From Candidatus Curtissbacteria bacterium (GTDB taxonomy: Bacteria; Patescibacteriota; Microgenomatia; Curtissbacterales; GWA2-41-24), in contig JAUYIQ010000064.1 in the NCBI GenBank assembly GCA_030688205.1, positions 1 through 5,409 on the forward strand: a stretch of DNA of 5,409 nucleotides, given 5' to 3'. This document shows positions 1 to 5,129 of the stretch, piece by piece. The notes beneath the pieces were generated by a model, which did no database searches, was not told the origin of the DNA, and worked only from the letters and a program-made list of their open reading frames with translations. Within the stretch, counting starts at the first letter, position 1. Each line of letters opens with the position of its first letter. The position numbers and the translations under genes were made by a program.

Positions 1-893
1 ATATATTCAACCAGCTTTAACTGGCGTTCCGAGAGTGCAATTTGGCCAGTTCTTCCCTTCAATTTAGAATCCAACGACAATTTTCTAACTCTTTCCTTTA
101 CCCTGTCCAGCTCCTCTGCAAGCCCTTCACAAAAGTATTCCAGCCACACTGTCAGGTCTTTGTCGGTAAGCTCCTCTTTTTGATCGGAAACAGCCTGGAG
201 AGTCTCATAATACCTTTTTGCATTACGGTCAAAATATTCCTCAAGCGAGAAAAACTTTTTAATATCATATCCCCTCGTAAACAAAACCATTGTCGCAAGA
301 GCCCTCGATGCTCTTCCGTTGCCGTCAACAAAAGGGTGGATATACGCCAAAACATAGTGAGCTACACCTGCTGCCAAAACCGGATGTACATCTATAGATT
401 TTTCAGAAGAAAGCCATTCAAAAAAAGCCCTGCTCAAGTTCCGGACTTGATCTGGGCTCGGTGGTTTAAAACTCACTTCCCCTGTCTTGGAATTTTTGAC
501 TAGAACCTGCGTCGTGCGGTATTTACCGGACTGCTCCGGTCTCAAAACCTTATCTACCGTAAGTTTATGTATAGCAAGAAGATCTCTCTCGCCTATTTGT
601 TTCGATTTTCTATCGATATAGGCCAAAACTCTACGGTAATTCAATACTTCCTGAATGTCCCTATCCCTAGCACTTACCTCTTCACCCTCTAAGACAGCTT
701 TAACTTCTCCCGTATCGAGCTGATTGCCCTCGATGTGAGTTCCATGATGAACCGTTCGAATTACAGCTTCTTGTCTGAATTTTGCCTCATAAGCCGGCAC
801 AAGTGGAGCATTTTCAATAATTTCCCGGGAAGCCTCAATCCTCCCGATATTTTTAAGGATAGAGTTCGAAATGGTAAATTTCGGAGAATACAT
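1..893 (-). CDS. Fic family protein (predicted AMP-transferase), 3' end missing
   Basis: The frame is open from the ATG at 893 to the window edge, giving 297 visible codons. Fic enzymes usually transfer AMP from ATP to a hydroxyl side chain of a target protein. The complete active-site motif HPFVDGNGRASR is at residues 186-197 (nt 338-303), with catalytic His186, metal-binding Asp190 and the Arg194/Arg197 phosphate-binding positions, so the enzyme looks competent. The N-terminal part (about residues 10-60, with IGRIEASREIIENAPLVPAY and HIEGN) resembles the Fic_N domain. The last visible residues (ALSERQLKLVEYI) look like the start of a C-terminal winged helix, as in many three-domain Fic proteins. 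The start is fixed by an in-frame stop at 902-900; only a GTG at 899 could extend it, by two codons. There is no SD sequence, and a promoter ends ten bases upstream of the ATG. The target is unknown and no antitoxin gene is visible. Confidence 0.93.
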   Translation of the reverse strand, partial: MYSPKFTISNSILKNIGRIEASREIIENAPLVPAYEAKFRQEAVIRTVHHGTHIEGNQLDTGEVKAVLEGEEVSARDRDIQEVLNYRRVLAYIDRKSKQIGERDLLAIHKLTVDKVLRPEQSGKYRTTQVLVKNSKTGEVSFKPPSPDQVRNLSRAFFEWLSSEKSIDVHPVLAAGVAHYVLAYIHPFVDGNGRASRALATMVLFTRGYDIKKFFSLEEYFDRNAKRYYETLQAVSDQKEELTDKDLTVWLEYFCEGLAEELDRVKERVRKLSLDSKLKGRTGQIALSERQLKLVEY

Positions 894-902
894 TTCCACT
901 TA

Positions 903-931
903 ATTATCGCATATTAACCGCAGATTGTGAA
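903..931 (-). promoter_or_regulatory. Candidate sigma-70 promoter for the Fic gene
   Basis: On the minus strand a -35 box TTCACA (931-926, 5/6 match to TTGACA) is followed by a 17-bp spacer and the -10 box GATAAT (908-903, 5/6 match to TATAAT). An extended -10 TG dinucleotide one base before it gives TGC-GATAAT. The expected transcription start is near 896, leaving about 3 nt before the ATG at 893. The match is by eye only, but the spacing is ideal and the site lies in the only sizeable intergenic gap of the window. Confidence 0.5.
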
Positions 932-975
932 GTCTTTTAGACAATACACTCTTTAAAGAGATTTCTAAAGATCTC
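932..975. repeat. Cluster of short inverted repeats upstream of the Fic promoter
   Basis: Three small dyads lie back to back: GTCT-TTT-AGAC (932-942), the perfect 12-bp palindrome CTCTTTAAAGAG (949-960) and GAGATTT-CTAA-AGATCTC (958-975, seven pairs including one G-T). The first directly abuts the -35 box. They could be operator half-sites for Fic regulation. The last could instead act as a weak terminator for the upstream operon, although only three T residues follow it on the minus strand. AT-rich intergenic DNA produces such dyads by chance, so the function is open. Confidence 0.35.
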
Positions 976-981
976 AAAAAT

Positions 982-1167
982 CTACCATAATAAGCCAATC
1001 GATTCCAGTAAAATTACTGGAAAATAAATAATCCAAATAACCGGCTTTATGAATATTGGGCTTTGAGGACAACTTGATCCTCCTTCAAAACAAATAGCAA
1101 AAAAGGCAATAGAAAAAATCGTCCAAACAACAAGAATACTGATGAGAAATAACAATAATTTAATCAT
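982..1167 (-). CDS. Small predicted two-pass membrane protein of unknown function (61 aa)
   Basis: I do not recognise a family. The product has two hydrophobic segments, about residues 3-25 and 41-60, joined by a short loop FEGGSSCPQSP that contains small residues and one of the two cysteines (Cys26 and Cys34). The first segment could be a signal anchor; there is no lipobox. The ATG at 1167 is the only reasonable start, because an in-frame TAG directly precedes it. The gene begins 10 nt after the recF stop with no SD at useful distance, so translation would depend on reinitiation from recF. Support for coding comes from position, the clean membrane-protein pattern and the fact that it fills an otherwise empty gap. 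Short AT-rich frames often look hydrophobic by chance, so this stays tentative. Confidence 0.5.
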   Translation of the reverse strand: MIKLLLFLISILVVWTIFSIAFFAICFEGGSSCPQSPIFIKPVIWIIYFPVILLESIGLLW

Positions 1168-1177
1168 CTACATAATA

Positions 1178-2239
1178 TTACCGCAACTCCACAACCTTTG
1201 CCTTTTTGAAAATCTCTTTAGGAAGCGATTCAGGCTCTGCCGCCGTAATTATCGTCTGCTGTTTCCCGATTACAGACAAAACCGCCTCCCTATGCTCCCA
1301 GTCAAGCTCAGAAAAAATATCGTCAAGCGCCAAAACCGGCCTAACACCCTTCTTAAATGCAAAATATTCAAGTTCCGCAAGCTTCAGAGCCAAAACTGCC
1401 ATTCTCTGCTCTCCTCTGGACCCAAAATATTCCAAATTTCTCTCACGAAACAAAAACTGAAAATCGTCTCTATGTGGGCCGGACAACGTCACCCCCGCAG
1501 AAATGTCCCTCTCCCGATTTTTAGCAAGTTTCTCTGCAGTCACTAAACTTTGTTTCAGTTCCCAAGAATAATCTTTTTTTTCTACAAAATTTAGGTATTC
1601 AAAAAAGTCCTGCCTCACCCTAGATACAATGACCCCATGTTCAATCAGCCGTTCGTCCCAAAAATCAAGCTCGCTTGGCTTAGCTTGATGCTCTAAAATC
1701 CGCAAAAGTACCTTGTTTCTTCTGACAACCACTTTGTTGTAACTGCTAATTGCCCTCCAATAATCCCTATCCAATCCGGAAAGCAGAATATCTAAATGAT
1801 GCCGCCTCAAAGAAGGAGAGCCGACAACCAAATCTAAATCAAAGGGACTAAATTCAATGATGGAAAAATGGTCGACAAAATCCAAAAGTCGCTTCTTAAT
1901 AGAATCGACAAAATATGCCTTTCTAACAAAGGCTTGCCCTGCTTGCCCCGAATCTTGAGGGGAACCTCGAAGGGTTTCATCAACCACCTGAAAGTTAATA
2001 GTAAGCTTGCTAACATCTAGTGTGCCCTCTATTTTCGCCTCTGTCTTCCCGAACTTGATCAAATCCAAATCCGTTTCTACCCGGCTAGACTTAATTCCTG
2101 AAAGCAAACTTACTGCTTCCAAAATGTTGCTTTTACCAGAACCGTTTGCCCCAATAATTACTGTCAGATTCTTGGAAAAAGCAATTTTTTGGGCGGAAAA
2201 ATTACGAAAGTTTGTAAGGTCTAAACTTAAAATTTCCAC
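1178..2239 (-). CDS. recF: DNA replication and repair protein RecF
   Basis: RecF is the cytoplasmic SMC-like ATPase of the RecFOR pathway; it helps load RecA at single-strand gaps and at boundaries of single- and double-stranded DNA. The 353-residue length is close to the family norm of about 360-370. Visible hallmarks are the N-terminal LTNFRNF, Walker A GANGSGKS (residues 30-37), FSPFDLDLVVGSPSLRR (130-146), the signature LSGPHRDDF (252-260), GSRGEQR (273-279) and Walker B plus D-loop VLALDDIFSELD (302-313) with Asp306/Asp307. The start is a GTG at 2239, inside the end of the MFS gene (13-nt overlap), with AGGTGA three bases upstream, good complementarity to the 3' part of anti-SD. A 9-bp tandem repeat encodes GQAGQA at residues 98-103, in a loop before RKAYFVDSIKK. 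No dnaA, dnaN or gyrase gene is nearby; the gene sits at the end of a transporter and mutM operon. Confidence 0.97.
   Translation of the reverse strand: MEILSLDLTNFRNFSAQKIAFSKNLTVIIGANGSGKSNILEAVSLLSGIKSSRVETDLDLIKFGKTEAKIEGTLDVSKLTINFQVVDETLRGSPQDSGQAGQAFVRKAYFVDSIKKRLLDFVDHFSIIEFSPFDLDLVVGSPSLRRHHLDILLSGLDRDYWRAISSYNKVVVRRNKVLLRILEHQAKPSELDFWDERLIEHGVIVSRVRQDFFEYLNFVEKKDYSWELKQSLVTAEKLAKNRERDISAGVTLSGPHRDDFQFLFRERNLEYFGSRGEQRMAVLALKLAELEYFAFKKGVRPVLALDDIFSELDWEHREAVLSVIGKQQTIITAAEPESLPKEIFKKAKVVELR
1932..1949 (-). repeat. 9-bp tandem repeat in recF (two copies)
   Basis: On the plus strand GCTTGCCCT (1932-1940) is followed by GCTTGCCCC (1941-1949), an 8/9 match. The frame is kept and encodes GQA twice in RecF (residues 98-103), in a poorly conserved glycine/serine/glutamine-rich loop (about 91-104). 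It is G-rich on the coding strand, like the longer repeat in mutM. Confidence 0.75.
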
Positions 2240-3456
2240 CGCTCACCTACTTTAACCAAAACGAGTGAAGAAAGCATAAAAATAATCCCTCCGAAAAGTA
2301 AGAAATTCACATAACCGAATAAAGCTTCCAATGCTGCGGAAAAAGGAGACATAAAACCTGCAAAAAATGAGGACAAAATAATTGCGGCCCCGAACAAAGT
2401 CCCTTGAGAATAATGAGGGATTGTCTGCTGCAAAACAGTTCTTGAAGAAATCATTATTACCATTACTCCAAATCCAAGTAAGGTAATAAAAATAGAAACA
2501 GGAAGCAGAAGAACTTTGCTTGCGAGCAGATCATATTTAATAAATGAAGCTACCAAAAAACTGGCAACACCAATGACACCCAAACCCAGTGCTACAAACC
2601 GGCTCTCGTGCACCCTCGGAAAATGCATATAAATTGTCCCAAGAATCACGCCTAAAGAAATCGCGGGGAAAATAATAAGCGGACTTTTTTTAACCCCTAC
2701 ACCTAATATTTCATTAAAAAAACCCGGTCCTAACGTGACGCCTACTGCAATTAAACCCTGCATAAATGCAAAAATTGTAAAGAAAAACCAAACACCACTC
2801 TTACCAAAAACATAAATAAAAGCATTGAAAAGCTGTTTTGTTACTTCCAAAGGTGATCTTTCTCTTCCTTTTGGTACTAAAGAAGGCAAAAATGTAGAAA
2901 GATAAAGAGCGAATAAAGTTAAAATTTCACAAATAACAAGAGCCCATATATGGCCAAAAAAGAACTGTACTACAGATGCTGCGAAAAATCCGGCCATTTG
3001 TCCACCTGCCATGGTAAAAACAAAAATTGAATTGGCCGGTTGGAGCTTGTTGCGCTTTACCACCTGTGCAACGGAAGCAGAAGCAGCAGGCAGATAAAGG
3101 GCATTGACAGCAAAATAAAAGAAAGAAAATACTATTGAAGCAAAAACTTTTTCAATTGCCAAAAGAATAGCCAGAATTATAAAGAATTCAACGAAATTGG
3201 CAAGAACAATAATCTTTTTTCTATCAACTAAATCCGCAAGGACTCCCGCAAAAGCCATCAAAAACAAACCTGAAAGAGAAAAAGAAACTATTACACCTGA
3301 AACCCCAAAATTACTTCCTGTTTTGGAAAAGACAGTTACAACCAAAGCAAGAAGAATAAATGAAGTCGTGGCCTGAAAAAGAAAATTAACTAGCGACAAT
3401 ACAAGAAAATCTCTTTTCCCCAAAATTTGTAAGTATGCTTTTGGAATCAATTTCAT
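2227..3456 (-). CDS. MFS transporter, MFS_3 / macrolide-efflux-like exporter
   Basis: The product (409 aa) is an integral membrane protein with about 12 hydrophobic segments, the usual MFS layout, with a more polar central loop around residues 193-207 (PKGRERSPLEVTKQ). MFS motif A is visible after the second membrane segment as GVLADLVDRKK (71-81). YLPAASASVAQVVKRNKLQPANS (121-143) and LQQTIPHYSQGTLFG (342-356) match the pattern of the MFS_3 group, which holds MefA-like drug and EntS-like siderophore exporters. Export by proton antiport is the expected mechanism; the substrate cannot be read from sequence. The ATG at 3456 overlaps the mutM TGA as ATGA and there is no SD, so translation is probably coupled to mutM. 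The 3' end overlaps recF by 13 nt. Length and motifs look intact. Confidence 0.94.
   Translation of the reverse strand: MKLIPKAYLQILGKRDFLVLSLVNFLFQATTSFILLALVVTVFSKTGSNFGVSGVIVSFSLSGLFLMAFAGVLADLVDRKKIIVLANFVEFFIILAILLAIEKVFASIVFSFFYFAVNALYLPAASASVAQVVKRNKLQPANSIFVFTMAGGQMAGFFAASVVQFFFGHIWALVICEILTLFALYLSTFLPSLVPKGRERSPLEVTKQLFNAFIYVFGKSGVWFFFTIFAFMQGLIAVGVTLGPGFFNEILGVGVKKSPLIIFPAISLGVILGTIYMHFPRVHESRFVALGLGVIGVASFLVASFIKYDLLASKVLLLPVSIFITLLGFGVMVIMISSRTVLQQTIPHYSQGTLFGAAIILSSFFAGFMSPFSAALEALFGYVNFLLFGGIIFMLSSLVLVKVGERWKF
2240..2249 (-). promoter_or_regulatory. Ribosome binding site deciding the GTG start of recF
   Basis: On the minus strand TAGGTGAGCG directly precedes the GTG at 2239. 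AGGTGA pairs with the 3' portion of the usual anti-SD, and its three-base distance to the start is normal for that register. The site lies within the last codons of the upstream MFS gene, so recF can be reached both by coupling and by direct initiation. Confidence 0.6.
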
Positions 3457-4352
3457 TTAAGCTTTTGGCAACTGGGACAAAAATGGGCTGAGCGGCCATC
3501 CATCTTTTTTCTTGCAATTGGAGTTCCGCACCTTGAGCAGGGTTTCCCGATCATATAGTAAGCCTTAGCAAACGTCAAAAACAATCCTTTTTCTCCCCCG
3601 CTGTCCACAAAAGAATTGGCGCTTGATCCGCCTTTATCAATTGCCAGCTTCAAACTTTCCTGAATTCCGTCATATAAAGCCTTAACCTCTGCATCTGACA
3701 AACTCGCAACTGATCTTGCAGGGTGAATCTTAGCTCGCCATAATCCCTCATCAGAATATATATTTCCGACTCCGGAAACAAAACTCTGATCCATCAAAAG
3801 CTTTTTAATTCTTGCATTCGGCTTTTTCTCCAACCTTTCACTAAACTCCCTGAAGCTTATTTCCAAAGCATCCGGTCCTAACTCTCCTATTGCACTTGAT
3901 ACTTGATACTTGTTACTTGATACAATTTTTACCCATCCAAATTTCCTAAGATCGTTAAAATAAAGATGACCGCCATTCGTAAATGCAAAAATAACACGAG
4001 TTGTCTTGTTTGGAGAAGGTAAATTTAAAGGCGGAATCGGATGCCCGCCGGCAACCCTTGTCTTTGCATCCTGATAGATAAGCTGGCCAGTTAGTTTTAG
4101 ATGTATTAATATTGTTATGTCCTTTGCCCCCTTTGTCCCTTTTGCCCCCTTTGTCCCTTTTGAAACTTCTATTAAAACTACCTTCCCCTTCCTATCCACA
4201 CTCGTCACTTTCACTCCTTTTAAATCTTTTATGGAGTAATTTCCCCAGAAAAACTTCCTCGGCCAGTCGTACTCCACTGACTCCAAAATAAGTCCTTTTA
4301 TCTTCTTATTTAATGAATTTACTATTACTGTAACTTCAGGAAGTTCAGGCAT
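3453..4352 (-). CDS. mutM: Formamidopyrimidine-DNA glycosylase / AP lyase (Fpg, MutM)
   Basis: MutM removes 8-oxoguanine and formamidopyrimidines and nicks the abasic site by beta,delta-elimination. The N-terminus PELPEV supplies the catalytic Pro2 (after Met removal) and Glu3. Lys57 lies in RKGKVVLI, as in E. coli. HLKLTGQL is at 84-91, NDLRKFG at 133-139 (Arg136 and Phe138 of the intercalation wedge), GVGNIYSDEGLW at 194-205 in the helix-two-turn-helix, and the zinc finger uses Cys272, Cys275, Cys292 and Cys295 with GRSAHF before the last pair. At 299 residues it is longer than the usual 270 or so. The extra length includes a KGTKGA tandem repeat (65-76) and a loop near 144-153 made of heptamer repeats. 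Glu8 and the wedge Met (position 87) of typical members are Thr and Leu here. The ATG directly follows the permease TAA with no SD, implying coupling. Confidence 0.97.
   Translation of the reverse strand: MPELPEVTVIVNSLNKKIKGLILESVEYDWPRKFFWGNYSIKDLKGVKVTSVDRKGKVVLIEVSKGTKGAKGTKGAKDITILIHLKLTGQLIYQDAKTRVAGGHPIPPLNLPSPNKTTRVIFAFTNGGHLYFNDLRKFGWVKIVSSNKYQVSSAIGELGPDALEISFREFSERLEKKPNARIKKLLMDQSFVSGVGNIYSDEGLWRAKIHPARSVASLSDAEVKALYDGIQESLKLAIDKGGSSANSFVDSGGEKGLFLTFAKAYYMIGKPCSRCGTPIARKKMDGRSAHFCPSCQKLK
3894..3921. repeat. Heptamer tandem repeat inside mutM (four copies)
   Basis: On the plus strand the units are ACTTGAT, ACTTGAT, ACTTGTT and ACTTGAT with no spacing. Three units are identical and one differs by a single base. 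The 28-bp array encodes about residues 144-153 of MutM (VSSNKYQVSS), between NDLRKFGW and LGPDAL, a surface loop of variable length in the family. Because 7 is not a multiple of 3, each repeat is read in a different frame, and only net changes of three units would keep the gene open. Confidence 0.9.
4125..4160. repeat. 18-bp perfect tandem repeat inside mutM (two copies)
   Basis: The unit TGCCCCCTTTGTCCCTTT (plus strand) occurs at 4125-4142 and again, without a mismatch, at 4143-4160. Each unit is itself two diverged 9-mers. It is read in frame as KGTKGA twice, followed by another Lys, at MutM residues 65-77, between the strand carrying Lys57 and the strand ending in HLKLTG. The coding strand is purine-only apart from single C residues, unlike the surrounding gene. 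Confidence 0.92.
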
Positions 4353-5129
4353 TTAAAGTTTAACCAAAGTTCCCTTCTTCTTAACCAAATCAAACATGTA
4401 TGCAAAAAACAAAACGACCAAAACAAAATATACTAAATTCAAACCAAAACCTACTAAAAATTCGCCAAAATCAAATTTACCCGTCGACATTGTATGCCTC
4501 ATACCCTCAAAAACATGTGGTAGTGGCAAAAACCACACAATTCTTTGCGCAAGCTCTGGCAAAACAGAAACCGGGTAAAACACCCCGGAAAAAGGTTGAA
4601 TTGCAAAAGGTAAAATCCAGGTTAGAGGCCCAATTGTGTGCCCCCATCGAAGAACTAAAGCTATACTAAAAATTCCTAAACTTACCGCAAATAAAACTAA
4701 GTTGAACCAAAAGAGGACTAACCAAATACCCAGTGCTCCGATACTAAAGTTGTAGAAAATAGCTGCAATTATAAGCATAGCCGAAAGAGAAACCAATACT
4801 TTGACGATAGAAACAACCACCAATCCACTTATATATTCCAAAAGAGTAATTGGTGAGGCCAAAATGTTCATAATATTTCTTTCCCAAACGTCAAACATAA
4901 AATCAACACCAACTGCTGTACTCACTCTTTCAAAAATAACCCAAAGAATTAAACCTCCCATAAAAAATGCTGCAAGTTGAGATGATTGAATCTGAACATA
5001 GTTAGCCAAAAAACCCCACAAAACCAGCCCAAAAACCGGAAATAAAAACATATCTGCAAAGCGTTCAAGCTGGTGTATCGTCAGAAAAATATGTCTAAGC
5101 ATAATCCCATAAACTCTAGTTAAGTTCAT
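4353..5129 (-). CDS. ABC-2 type transporter permease
   Basis: The 258-residue product is the membrane half of an ABC-2 exporter, partnered with the ATPase encoded just upstream. Six hydrophobic segments are visible: about residues 25-43, 52-70, 100-126, 132-160, 165-187 and 226-247. The family signature before the last segment is present as QPFSGVFYPVSVLPELAQRI (178-197) followed by PLPHVFEGMR. Such permeases export drugs, lipids or glycans; the sequence does not say which. The frame extends upstream to an ATG at 5204, but I choose the ATG at 5129 because it has an ideal SD (AAGGAGG, six bases before). The extra 25 residues would be a charged, cysteine-containing stretch lying over the ATPase gene. 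It overlaps the ATPase by 14 nt and ends directly against the mutM ATG. Confidence 0.93.
   Translation of the reverse strand: MNLTRVYGIMLRHIFLTIHQLERFADMFLFPVFGLVLWGFLANYVQIQSSQLAAFFMGGLILWVIFERVSTAVGVDFMFDVWERNIMNILASPITLLEYISGLVVVSIVKVLVSLSAMLIIAAIFYNFSIGALGIWLVLFWFNLVLFAVSLGIFSIALVLRWGHTIGPLTWILPFAIQPFSGVFYPVSVLPELAQRIVWFLPLPHVFEGMRHTMSTGKFDFGEFLVGFGLNLVYFVLVVLFFAYMFDLVKKKGTLVKL

Noticed and set aside
42..503. 153-codon open frame on the plus strand
   Set aside because: It lies entirely opposite the Fic gene, whose frame encodes the full HPFVDGNGR motif; the plus-strand product has no recognisable features.
735..917. 60-codon plus-strand frame near the Fic start
   Set aside because: It is antisense to the Fic N-terminal domain and promoter, with no SD and no family resemblance.
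955..975. Rho-independent terminator after the small membrane gene
   Set aside because: On the minus strand the stem is short, contains a C-A mismatch and is followed by only three T residues, so it is kept only as part of the dyad cluster.
1005..1020. Perfect 7-bp inverted repeat CCAGTAA-AA-TTACTGG
   Set aside because: It lies within the 3' part of the small membrane gene and has no T-run at a useful place on either strand, so I do not call a terminator or site.
1142..1546. 134-codon plus-strand frame, and a shorter one at 1206-1460
   Set aside because: Both are antisense to the recF signature and Walker B region and are explained by strong codon constraint on the real gene.
3894..3921. 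CRISPR-like or origin-like reading of the heptamer array
   Set aside because: The units are contiguous without spacers, only 28 bp in total, and lie inside an intact coding region.
4396..4669. Two overlapping plus-strand frames within the permease region
   Set aside because: Their Lys/Thr/Gln-rich products are the antisense of hydrophobic membrane-segment codons.
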